Assembly (NCBI GenBank): GCA_934045905.1
Contig: OW203763.1
Location: 50,928,194-50,992,193 of the forward strand
Direction of reading: 5' to 3'
Origin: Leuctra nigra
Lineage: Eukaryota > Arthropoda > Insecta > Plecoptera > Leuctridae
DNA: 64,000 nucleotides
Each line of letters starts with the position of its first letter. The stretch's first letter is position 1. The position numbers and the translations under genes were made by a program. The notes under the pieces were generated by a model. That model ran no database searches and was not told where the DNA came from. It was given only the letters and a program-made list of their open reading frames with translations. Shown here piece after piece: positions 1-9,997 of the stretch.

Positions 1-426
1 CAAGATGTTGATGTCAGTCAGATTTATGTGATCATTTGCTAACGCGATCTTTCCTAGCGCAGAATTAACTTCAATAAGGACTCTCTTAGTTTGTTTCGTC
101 ACCTTCAACTTAGGAAGTTTCCCCCTGGACCACGTCGACTCCGCCTTCATCTGTCTCCAGCGCTCCATGATCTCGTCCTCTAGGTCCGAGTGCTGCACTT
201 CACCAACCACCTCCGGATCCAATGAGAGTAGAGGCAACGAACAATGAGTAAGATCTTGATCTCGATCTTCAATTTCTTCCCCTCCATCACGATCATCAAT
301 ATCCCCTGTTTCATCAATACCTCCTGTTTCCTCCACTCGGAGTTGTCCATTCAGGATTGGCCTCAGTCTCAATCTCTCCGGGGTCATTGATAATAATGCA
401 GGTATCGAAATATTAGTAGGGTCTTG

Positions 427-497
<71 letters not shown>

Positions 498-627
498 TTT
501 TATCCTTATTAAATATATTTGTACCAATCATAATAGTATTATGGTACCATCTAGATGTAGGTAGCACTAGTATTAAGAATAATATTATGTAACTTTGGTT
601 GTATGGAAGATCACTGAATATCGCCAT
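1..627 (-). CDS. LINE-type ORF, N-terminal part, runs off window edge
   Basis: Seen: an open frame of 209 codons starts at an ATG at 625-627 and stays open to base 1, so the C-terminal part is outside the window. It begins MAIFSDLPYNQSY, has a hydrophobic stretch (IILFLILVLP), then a pure run of 23 asparagines encoded by the (ATT)n microsatellite, then an acidic segment and a basic segment (RGKLPKLKVTKQTKR) followed by LIEVNSALGKIALANDHINL. Known: linkers of the type 'VLxxMxxxLxxTNDLVYAA' occur in non-LTR retrotransposon polyproteins of arthropods, and the end of this frame resembles that. Inference: this is the 5' part of a LINE ORF, or a host gene that shares the linker. A later ATG at 385-387 would skip the asparagine run. 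No zinc finger or endonuclease motif is visible in this part. Confidence 0.45.
427..495. repeat. (ATT)23 microsatellite, in frame as poly-Asn
   Basis: Twenty-three perfect ATT units. On the minus strand they read as AAT codons in frame with the open frame at 1-627, giving 23 consecutive asparagines. Length is likely polymorphic, but changes by whole units keep the frame. Confidence 0.95.
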
Positions 628-2187
628 ATAATATATATATATTATATAATTATATTATTATATAATTTTATATAATTATATAAATATATAATAAATCGAC
701 ACATAAATATACAAGATCTACACAAGAGAATAGTTCCCACACAAAATCTCAATGAAATCTAAAAAAAAAATCAGAATGGAAACTCATTTTTCTTAGACTG
801 TACGTTTAATCTCTTGCTTAAAAAAATTTACTATTTTCTAAAAAGTACTATTTTCTTAGTTATTACTAAAAAAATTACTAATTTTCGGGTTCTAAACACC
901 TGTTGGACAAAATAAAACTAATAATTTATACCAAACTATGAAATTATTTTCATTGAACTGTTCTGAATTCACGTACATAGCCCTATTTTGTTAACAATTA
1001 CACTGGCAAAAGATATTGATAAAAATCGATTAAAAAACTCTTCAAGGTCAAACTCACTACCCAGCCGTCTTAACAAGACGAAAACACAGAGGTAAATGGA
1101 GATTTCGAGCATGTGCGGTTGAAGGGTTTGTTTATAAGAACCAACCTACCACCTCATACCTAATTTTTCTTCAATTTAACAAAATTATTGACGGTAATTC
1201 GAGCTCCAACTTAGCCGTTTACCCTCAATTTTTCTGACCATGGGTGTACGTTCTAATAAGCGCATGAGATCAAGGCAATTTGTTCGACAAGCAACACTAG
1301 GCTTAAAAGAAAGTATTGAACCATTTATTATTGGTTTTATAAGTAGTACTATCTAACAAATGTGAAAGTCTTTATGTGAATAATCGTTGTGTCGGGGTGG
1401 AAAGGGGGGGGGGGGGGGGTGGCACCAGGAGTATTTTGACAGTATTTAAGCTACAGTTACTTGCGGGAATTCATTAATTCATGGGTTAATCATCCTTTAC
1501 AAAGTTTTGACAACTAACTTTTGATAAATGCTAAGTATCAAGGACAAATGGAAACGATGGTTCATTCAACAGTGGCAATAATATTTCAGGTTTGTGTTGA
1601 AATATGAAACTGTATTTATTAATCATAATGTAGGTAATTGTAATACACTCTTCTTAAAAATTAACGCTCAATTAAATTTGGCACTATAAAAAAATTAATA
1701 AAGACAAATGGAAACAATATATTTACACAAATATAAATTGCATTGGACGGCGCGGTTACCGATCCTCTTTTGCAGTTCTTCGCCTCTACAATGGATATGT
1801 CATCGGCTTCCAAAGAGGCATGTGGCTATTTGTCCTGTTAAATGAAATGGAGAGAAAAGTATAGTCACACATGAGAATGAAAAATAATCTTATCTTATTA
1901 TCACAATCCAAATAAACTGGGTAAGTGCTAGAGGGACGAGAAAGAATAGTGTACATGCCTTTGAAACCGCTGCTGAGAATAATTCTTGCCAAGATCTTGT
2001 TATATTATCTTGATTATATTTTTAGGTTTTACTAATTTTTTAAAAAATTATAAGATTTTGCTTCTCTTGGTAAGATCTTGTTAAATTCTTGATTCGATAT
2101 TTTTAGGAACCTATCTAGGTGAAAAATCTTTTGTTTTTCAATTGTTTTCATCTGTCAATGAATATTCAACCGGTGAATTTACCTATT
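628..2187. other. AT-rich intergenic DNA, no gene recognised
   Basis: Alternating AT tract at about 628-690 and a run of 16 G at 1404-1419. A pyrimidine-rich sequence ending in AG near 1775 looks like a splice acceptor, but no reading frame after it is convincing. No transposon end was recognised here. Confidence 0.6.
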
Positions 2188-2191
2188 TTAA

Positions 2192-4378
2192 GGGGAAGGA
2201 AGAGCCTATGAATGAGGACCTCGGCTGGAAAGCAGATATCGCCCCCTCTCGTTGAAGATAGACTAGATGTTAAAGCGACAAAGTTGTAGAGAATGAATTG
2301 CAGATTGTGCAACGTTGACCACTTTTTTGACATTTTTAATCACCTTAAAGTTATAAGTAGTTATATATTGCGAGAATAAAAAACCTAATTTTAAAAATTG
2401 GCTCAACGACGCACAAACTAGATTTAATTTCAAGCAACTTTGCTCTTGAAACTTTTTTTCTAACTTGAACGGTAGAGGCACAATTTGCTTTCTCACACCA
2501 TCAATTGTAGGGTAATTTGCCTAAAACCAGGGGCACTATAATCGACTAAAGTTGCAAGTAAACATCTGGGAGTTTCAGTAACTGTGTGGAAGGGGATGAT
2601 GGGAGGGTCCTTGTATAGACGTTGGGAGGGTCCTAATAGACTGCATGGAAATATAAATAGTGCACTGATAGCGAGAGTTTGTATGTCAACAATAATCATC
2701 CCTTCCCCCGGCATTTACGCAATCAACGACGATTGGAGACAGAAGGACCTCGGAGATGTCTTATTCATCTTACCTCATTTAGAAAAATCTTTGATGGTCC
2801 TGTTATAAAGTACCGTATAAAATGATTGGAAATATCCTAAAATTAAATTTTCATTGTAAGTTGATAAAATGTAAATGAAAATTTTCAGAAACACGTAGAA
2901 TGTTGATATTCAAAACTGCCAAGTACAAATCTTTCTTATAATTTTATTTGTCGTAACAAAATTCGCTGTATTGACAAAGACTTTACTAATTATTATTTTT
3001 TATGCTATTTTAAATTTTAATTTGAAGATGTAATTTTTTTTAAGATTTAAAAATATTTCTGCGAATTGAATAATAATTGTTAAAATTGGCAACACTTCGC
3101 TAAGCATCCATAATAATTCACTGTAAATAGTAGCATCTCGGGCTATCTATTATTCTTGCGTCAATCTCGGCAAGGTTATGTCACGATGTGTATTTATTCT
3201 CATTGTGACAACAATGTCAAACAGGTTTCCCGTCTACAATTGCTAGTGCAGAATAATAGATGAATTTCGACGCTCGCTAAGAGCACATCAATGTGTGTCT
3301 CTACTGTATGCACTATTTTATAATTTATAACTGAAAACTGTATGTTATAAATGTAAAGAAATATTTTTGGTTGCAATGTGTATCATAGCAATTGAATAAT
3401 AATTATACATTTTACGTGTTATTTCACACGTTAATCCCGAACACAGGTAGGTCACCAATAGCAATGATTTGTCAGACAAACGGCGAAAAATTATTTCATT
3501 GTTGTATTGTACGTAATCATTACTCTAACCATTCCATTTAAAAATAATAAATTCGGTGTAGTGCCAAAGGATTCAAAATTTAAAATGAGTGACTTTTTGT
3601 TGATTTTTTTCTACTAGTTTTGAGCAATTATTGATATGATATTATTTAAAAATTTCAACATCGTGTTACCTAATTCATTGGTTTATAAATTTCACAACAT
3701 TCCACTTATGGTCCGGAGAAAAGGCTGGAAATATTCATGTGTATTTTTATTACTTTATTTCTTATTTTTCGTATTTTCTACTCTCTACTTACAAGAAGTA
3801 GACAGTAGACAGTGTCTACTTTCTACTACAAGAACCACATGCACAAAAACTAAAATGACTTTCTTGCTCTGATTGCGATAGCTACATATTCTCTTAGTAA
3901 AGAACCCAGAGAGAAATGAGACTACCTACCTATTCGTAAACAAATTTGTCCAATGGCCTTTACTCTCAGGTGGTGAAATAAGATCAGTGTCATATATCGC
4001 CGTTATAATGGTTGGAATAAAAATCATTAAACGGATTTGCAATCTATTAAATAAGGTGTTGAACACTTAATTGCGTGTGTGATTATTCTTGATCCACGAT
4101 GATTTGTTCGTGTTGTGAAAGTGATGCTAATTATGTCATTTGACTTGGTAACCAGTCTGGACCCAGCGATCATAACAATTAATACTCGGGGTCTCCGATC
4201 TCACTTCTGTTTACATTTTTTGCATGGGAACTACAGTCGGAAGGCAACGTTATCAAACATTGTTCCCAGCTAGACCAATCACAGGAATGACAACAAATTC
4301 ACCTATTTACCTTGAAAAACACCGCCTACAATAGCAATTAGGGCTGATTCTCTGGGATCAGTCAGCCGATCCTTGCCC
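2192..4378 (-). mobile_element. TTAA-flanked element, copy A (2.19 kb)
   Basis: Seen: the element is bounded on both sides by TTAA (2188-2191 and 4379-4382). Its ends are short inverted repeats: GGGGAAGGA on the left and its complement with one change (CCTTGCCC) on the right. A second copy with the same ends lies inverted at 56278-58477. Known: duplication of TTAA is the hallmark of piggyBac-type transposition. Inference: a piggyBac-like or other TTAA-targeting DNA element, probably non-autonomous because no transposase-like ORF is visible. The 92-codon frame intact in copy B is broken here into two overlapping pieces (2493-2714 and 2263-2496, minus strand). A repeated GTAGACAGT motif near 3800-3825 can form a small hairpin. 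Confidence 0.75.
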
Positions 4379-4386
4379 TTAAAGCA

Positions 4387-4621
4387 AATACTAAAAGCAG
4401 CAAATCGATACTGTAGTGTTCCTCATTGTTCAACAAAGAATCAACAGCTGCAGATGGACTCTCCTTTCATTTATTCCCGAAGGACTCTGTGCGGGAGAAA
4501 CAATCATCTGCAATCTGCTTTGAAGATTGGCAAGAGGGTTTTCAAAATGCACATTAGCTTCATTATTCTATGATGTTAGTGTGTGGGGAACATTTCAGAG
4601 CAGAGAACTTATTTTACTCTG
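4387..4621 (+). pseudogene. THAP zinc-finger exon relic
   Basis: Seen: reading across two frame shifts gives RYCSVPHCSTK, then SFHLFPKDSVRE, then VCGEHFRAENLFYS, directly followed by a GTAAGA splice-donor-like sequence at 4622. Known: THAP domains have a C2CH zinc site with spacing C-x2-4-C-x35-50-C-x2-H and an SFHxFPxD motif after the first cysteines; all these landmarks are present in order. The frame is broken between them, so it cannot code as it stands. The TTAA-flanked element ends only about 10 bp upstream and may have removed the 5' part of the exon. Inference: remnant of a host THAP gene exon, or of a P-type transposase, which also carries a THAP domain. Confidence 0.55.
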
Positions 4622-4639
4622 GTAAGACTTGTATTATAT

Positions 4640-5210
4640 TGTTTTGATATATCTGAAATAAGTTTATAAATCGTCAATGCAGGCTGCTCTAACCCGCAAA
4701 CACTACACACTACTTCTATACACCTTGTCTATCCTACACAGGACAAGTGCTGCTACCTAACCAGGTTTTAAACGCCAATACACTAACATTAACTTTTTGC
4801 ATCACTTGCGGGACACCGACAACAAACACCAACATTTGACAGCAGCTGCTATCATTCATTTATATGAAGGAATACATTCATTTATAGTTTGAATGCATCA
4901 TACCTACTGTTTGATAGGTTTCAGCGGACTGTATCTAATAGGTTAGGAGAAAATTGAAAGTTTAAAAGGATTTATTTAGAGAAATTGTACAACATGTCAT
5001 TCACAGATTTGTTACATAGAACAAGTGAAGTTAAAGAGAAGAAGAACAAATACCAAGGTTAAATAAAAGGAAAGAGTGAAATATTAATAAGTTAAAGGCC
5101 GTGAAACATCAGGAAAAGCAAGGCTTATAAAATAAAATGAAAAATTGAGAAAATACAATAAATGCAACAAGTCCAGCACAACTGGCGCAAACATACCGGC
5201 CTCCAAAATG
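4640..5210 (-). repeat. possible 3' LTR region of the BEL/Pao relic
   Basis: This AT-rich segment lies directly downstream (on the minus strand) of the decayed BEL/Pao polyprotein and would be where its 3' LTR sits. The minus strand near 5208 reads GGAGGCCGGTATGTTTGC, which resembles the purine tract to LTR junction of Pao elements. I found no second LTR in the window to prove it, and the far end is uncertain. Confidence 0.3.
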
Positions 5211-6138
5211 AATATTTTTTAAGTAACCTTGATAAAAGCAATGATAATAATGAGATGGTCCAGGAATTAACATCTTGATGGTGATGACGGCGAGAAGCAG
5301 TCGATGCGCTGACTAGATGCAACTCTTGACACAATATTGAAGTGTAGATGAAGTGTAGATCGTTGCGCAAATAGAGAAGATGAGAACTTGACGGGAATGA
5401 TACGAGAAGTAGTCAAATGTTTCCATAGCAAGTGCAAACCACTTGTTGACTGGACGGACGTGAGTACCGTGTGAAGTACGAATAGTGACGACGCAGACAA
5501 CGCTGTCACGTCCAGGCATGACTTGAGTGACGCGAGCCGACCACTGGGCCAAGACAGAGGGCTAGATGATGTGTCTTTGAAATAAACAACATCACCTTCG
5601 GTGACGCAACATCTTTGCGCCATTTTCCTCTTTGCATTTGGGTGTGTAGATATTCTTGATGCCAGCGCTTCCAAATTGATCGATGAATTTTTGACGCAAA
5701 AAGCTACGCAAAGATGTGATCCAATAATGTTGTTGTATCAATGCTTGCACAGTTTGTGGTCCTTGCGAGCGTTTGTGGTACTTGTCACAAAGTAATTTCG
5801 AGATATGCACTCGTTTTGGAAAAATCGGATACCGAGCTTCCTCATGGAGAGAAGAAAATCGCAATCTACCGCCCACCTTGATGACACCGGAGGCATCAAT
5901 GAAAGTCTTTAAAGATGCTATAGATGACGACACGCTACCGACTTCGGTGAGTTGTCTTGCTGGGAAAACTTGCTGGAGCTGATGACCGGTGATCAAGTGT
6001 TGATTTAAGCTTGAACCTTGCGAATCACGATACGAAGCGTTGAACACTACACGGAGTTTGGTAGTAGAACTAGAAGTTTTGTGGATACAATGATGAGGAA
6101 TTACATAGTCCGTCATCGTTGTTGCGGGTTGCATATGT

Positions 6139-6890
6139 TACTGGCAACTAGCGCGGCGACCGAGGCAGTGTGACATTATACGCAGTAAAGTGCGCAAAAG
6201 GGACCGCCAAATTCAAACAGGTGGAAATCTTAGTTTTGGTTGGCTGCTTAAGAATGTTAGAATACAGTGTAATGTTTATGTGCAGACGGCAAATCCATGG
6301 CATCTTCTTTCCATGGCGACCAGCAAGTGTTATACTGATCCATATCAACAGGATAGTATAACTGGGACATCTGACGAAGGAGAATTGAAATAAGACACTG
6401 ACAAATGTAAATTAAACATATTTATTTATGTAACGTTCCATCTAAGTTTACAACCCTTCCCCTCATTATACTATATCCGAAATACCTCGACTGGACTCCA
6501 GGAGTGTTGTCCATATACGAATATATTTGCTCAAAAGTACGTACATGCTGATAAGGAGAAGGGCGATGATTATAAGCAAGATAATTATTAAGTATATCAA
6601 CATGGAGACCATTAACATAAGCAAAAGTTGCAATTTTAATTCTTTCTGTATAATTAGGATTATCTTTAAAAAATAACTGTACAATAAAGTTAGGCCAAAG
6701 ACTTTTATCACCAATAATGTCTTGTACAAGTAGCCACGGGTTGTTTTGAATTTGTTGAAAACTAATCATGAATGTAGAGCATTCTTCCGAACTGAGAAAA
6801 CGAAATCACCTGTTTGAAATTGGCGGTCCCTTTTGCGCACTTTACTGCGCATAACGTCACACTGCCTCGGTCGCCGCGCTAGCTGCTAGT
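6139..6890. mobile_element. 752-bp inverted-repeat DNA element with 8-bp target duplication
   Basis: Seen: ends are inverted repeats of about 80 bp (ACTGGCAACTAGCGCGGCGA on the left; the right matches with few changes), flanked by the direct repeat CATATGTT at 6131-6138 and 6891-6898. It splits the BEL/Pao relic, so it is younger. Known: 8-bp duplications are made by hAT, P and some other cut-and-paste families. The long terminal repeats and the small ORF inside (6422-6769, minus strand) do not let me name the superfamily. Confidence 0.85.
6422..6769 (-). CDS. 115-residue ORF inside the 752-bp inverted-repeat element, unknown
   Basis: Seen: 115 codons from MISFQQIQNNPWLLVQ to VVNLDGTLHK, filling almost all space between the two long inverted repeats. 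Composition looks protein-like rather than random: balanced charge, many aromatic residues (PWLL, YAYVN-type segments, YSYMDN, YFGYS) and no low-complexity runs. No transmembrane segment, signal peptide, zinc site or catalytic triad is evident. I do not recognise the family. It is too short for a known transposase. It could be a remnant of a larger transposase, a captured host exon, or a small protein carried by the element. An overlapping 87-codon frame at 6466-6729 is probably a shadow of this one. Confidence 0.4.
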   Translation of the reverse strand: MISFQQIQNNPWLLVQDIIGDKSLWPNFIVQLFFKDNPNYTERIKIATFAYVNGLHVDILNNYLAYNHRPSPYQHVRTFEQIYSYMDNTPGVQSRYFGYSIMRGRVVNLDGTLHK

Positions 6891-7495
6891 CATATGTTGC
6901 AGGTCAACATATTCTTGCATGAATTTGTGATACGAAGCTTCATGCGCTGAATTTCGTTTGAGTAGACGTTCCAAACTTAGGTAGCTTTGAAGTGCAGGTT
7001 TGCGAGTAGAAACAAGTGGCAAACAATTAGGCTTGAAAGGTAAAGGGAAAGAACATCTTCCTGATGAGTCCCGCTTGTGGGTGGCAACAAATTGTTCTTC
7101 ACAGAATTGATCATCAGGGTTCAGTGGAGGTTTGATATGCCGTTCTTCTGTTTTCCAGAATTGTCGTAGCATACTATCCATCATGGGGAGTGTAGATACG
7201 AAAAGAGATGTACTAGGTTGTGCTTCAAGTTCTGAGAGGGACACAGAACCCAAGATCACCCAACCAAGCATTGTGTTGATCGCTGAAGGAGTTCCTCCAA
7301 TGACCACGTCTCCGTTTCTACTAAGAATATCAGGATACAAATCTGCTCCAAGTAGGAAATCGATTTGATCAGGAATATGGAAATTGTCGTCAGCGAGCGA
7401 TATTCCCCGATAACGATCGAAAACTTCAATAGGTATTGAACAAGAGGGAAGATGATCTAGTCGGGCGTTAGCTCGACGCTGCCAAGCACCGTGTC

Positions 7496-8080
7496 AATAC
7501 GAGGTCTACTTTTAAACGCGGCGAGCTTACTACCACTACTGTATACTGCAAGCGCTTCACGCTCGTTTTCGGGGTGTCAGCTCGCATTCAAGCAGTTTGA
7601 AATGGAAATTGAAAACCATGGTTATCGGGTATATTTAGCCACATGACAACACATACCAAATTTCAAAGTGCTGCGATCATCCCTTCGGGGTGAATTTTGG
7701 GGCTCAAACATGCATGGATTTTTTTCATGCTATAGTTAGTTAGTTAGGTCGCACGGTCAATTTGTTTGCTCCTCTCCACAGGTTGCACGGTTTGTCCTAG
7801 ACAGTTGAAATTTGGCAGAGACATAGAGTCATATTTATAGCGGTGATCTTTGAAAGAAAATCTGGAAAATTTTGACCGGAAGTAAAGTTATTACAATTTT
7901 AAATTTTAAATATTTTTAAAAGTCAAGCGGGTCCATCGAGAGTTTTGAAATTTGGCAACATCAAAGACAATGCATTGCTAGACACTCCACTTCAAGAAAA
8001 AACAAAAGTTTCAAACCGGAAATGGAAAATTATCAATATTTAGCGTTCCGCTCTTCCTCTTTATCTATCAACACAGCAGC
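7496..8080. other. repeat-like intergenic segment, no gene
   Basis: Contains sentences such as ACCGGAAGTAAAG (near 7875) and ACCGGAAATGG (near 8015) that echo the modules of family X elsewhere in the window, but without the palindromic start or terminal hairpin. No open frame of interest. Confidence 0.4.
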
Positions 8081-8089
8081 TTCGTTGTC

Positions 8090-8180
8090 CGTCGGCCTGT
8101 ATAGCACAGTTATCAAGGGCAGCTTGCTTCGACACAGGCTTACCGTGTTCGATTCCCGATCCCGGAAAAACTTTTTTTTC
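8090..8180 (+). repeat. tRNA-like SINE head 1
   Basis: A polymerase III B-box-like GTTCGATTCCC at 8147-8157 lies downstream of an A-box-like TAGCACAGTTATC at 8102. A run of eight T at about 8172-8179 follows and could terminate transcription. The spacing is roughly that of a tRNA, but arms pair poorly, so this is a tRNA-derived SINE rather than a functional tRNA. Confidence 0.45.
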
Positions 8181-8399
8181 CTATTATTCCTTTTTAATTT
8201 GTATAAGCGATGATTCCTGGATACATTTTTAATAAATGAGACTACTAATGGATGCTGTGAAGATCATCAATAGACAGAAACATCGCCATCGCGGCACGCC
8301 GGTTGCCATCGTGAACAGTGAAGATATCAGGGAAACAGAAATTGCGCACGTCGTTTTACGCTCCACCTTTCTTCTTTGATATACTACACAGGTTAATAT

Positions 8400-8517
8400 T
8401 TCAGTGTGGCGAATTGGCTCGGTCACATGAGGCAATTGGCTCGGTCACATGAGGCAAGTGACTTCGATCACGGCGTTGCCGGGTTCGATCCCCGTAACAA
8501 ACGTTTTATTTTTTTTA
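8400..8517 (+). repeat. tRNA-like SINE head 2 with duplicated D-arm segment
   Basis: A perfect B-box GGTTCGATCCC at 8482-8492 is followed by T-rich sequence with an eight-T run near 8510. The upstream A-box-like AATTGGCTCGG occurs twice in a row, because about 23 bp (containing TTGGCTCGGTCACATGAGGC) is tandemly repeated between 8412 and 8457. Probably a SINE head with a small duplication. Confidence 0.5.
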
Positions 8518-8764
8518 TCTTTTTATTTACTTAAAAAATGTTTAACCTTCTTGTGTATATATTCAAAATGTTAAGACCTCCGTTCACGGAGGTTCAAAAT
8601 TTTAGATATAAGTGTAACATGAGCTCTTTACGATCATTCGTCATCTTGACAGTTGTGATAATAATTCCCAGGCTGGCTTCCAGTCACGTAGCTCATAAAT
8701 AGTCCGAGATTGTAAACAAACTCCACACCACAACATTGCATTCATGCAGTCCATTTAAACGCGA

Positions 8765-8850
8765 AGCAACAGATATTATTTCGATGGCAGATCTCTTGAA
8801 CTCCAAGTAAGAATGCCTGGTTCGATCCCCTTTTGCAATCATTTTTCACA
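8765..8850 (+). repeat. tRNA-like SINE head 3
   Basis: B-box-like GGTTCGATCCC at 8819-8829 followed by TTTT. The A-box is not clear. It is the third such box in the same orientation within 700 bp. Confidence 0.35.
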
Positions 8851-9204
8851 TGTAGGTACTATTTGTGAGGCATGATCTTGTTTTAACTTACCATGATCTT
8901 GCCAAGTTCATACACAATTTTGCTAACATTTTTATATTAATTATGCTACCATTATGCCATTACCGTATTAACTCGTGTATAGGACACAATTATATGTCAA
9001 TATTTTGATTCTGAAAACATCCCTGCGTCTTATACACGCATACCAAGCTTTTTTCCCAGTAAATCCAAGGTGGATGTTTGTAAACAGAGCTGTGGTAGAC
9101 TGCCACATGTTGTCTATCTCTGCCTTTCCCTCTCACTCTGTCTGGACTACTCATACTCTGTCTAGACCACCCTGGTCTAGACACAACATTATTACCATAT
9201 TACA
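8851..9204. other. intergenic DNA with decayed transposon end
   Basis: The phrase TCTTATACACGCAT (near 9028) also occurs near 15776, on the far side of the nested LINE stack. Both stretches look like remnants of one old DNA element. No gene. Confidence 0.35.
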
Positions 9205-9997
9205 TTTTTTTTTTTTTTTTATTGCACACAATTATACACAATACAATAAATACACAAATCTAAAAACTATCCCACATAGCCAAAAGGCTAGTCTGTGGGA
9301 GACAAAATAATGTAAATAAACAATAAGCATACAGAAACAATAAAAATGACCAAGTGCGTAAACAATAAAGTAACATCAGATTTAACAGCCTAGTAGAAAT
9401 AAGGAAGTAATACATATTGAAACAATCCATATTCAAAAATTAGTCATCATTAGGTAACTGGATCAATACCCGTTCAACCAAAAACATTCCTAGTAAATAA
9501 CCACATCTTAATTTATTTTTTTATACAATTGTATGTATCGAAATTTCTTAAATTTTGAGGTAAATTATTAAAAATTGTGGGTACTTCATACTTTGTCCAT
9601 ACTTATTAATACATTTAGGTATTCTAAATTTTCCTTGCGATTTAGCCCGTATTTGTACTTCACAGTCATATAGAATTTTGAACTCTGAGCTAAAATATTG
9701 TTTAAGAATTAATTTATATTCAAAAAGATCCGAAATATCTAATAATTGTAAATACGAAAAATACATGCTCTTCCATAAATTTTTATTCTGTATGGGGCTG
9801 TGCATAAAGGACGTCACGCTTCAGGGGGGGGAGGGGGGGGGGGGGGGGTTCACCAGTTTGGGACACAGTGTGACAGGGGGGAGGGGGGGTACTGGAGGCA
9901 GTAGGACGTCACGTTTTGATATAGATATTTTCAAACATTTTAAATTTCAGTTGATATGTCGGGACCGGAAATTTCGCTAAAAACGATAAATTCTGAT

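Larger units (their letters stand above)
5220..7495 (-). pseudogene. BEL/Pao LTR retrotransposon polyprotein, decayed and internally deleted
   Basis: Seen, on the minus strand in order: 7475-6899 reads IDFLLGADLYPDILS, then INTMLGWVILGSV, then LPFKPNCLPL and FMQEYVDLQHM, the protease-to-reverse-transcriptase linker typical of BEL/Pao. After an inserted element (6139-6890) comes KLRVVFNASYRDSQGSSLNQ, the start of the Pao reverse transcriptase. The frame then jumps by deletion to SLKTFIDASGVIKVGGRLRF and KLLCDKYHKRSQGPQTVQAL, the integrase zinc-binding region with some histidines lost. Frame-shifted pieces GDVVYFKDTSSSPLSWPSGR and PGRDSVVCVVTIRTSHG are the integrase C-terminal tail. The YxDD core, RNase H and most of the integrase catalytic domain are missing. 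Inference: a dead, old copy; family assignment rests on these motifs. Confidence 0.8.

Noticed and set aside
1770..1860. Possible last exon after a CTCTTTTGCAG acceptor
   Set aside because: The frame RLYNGYVIGFQRGMWLFV looks protein-like, but is short and has no partner exon that I can find.
8090..8850. True tRNA genes
   Set aside because: Only the B-box regions are good; acceptor and anticodon stems do not pair.
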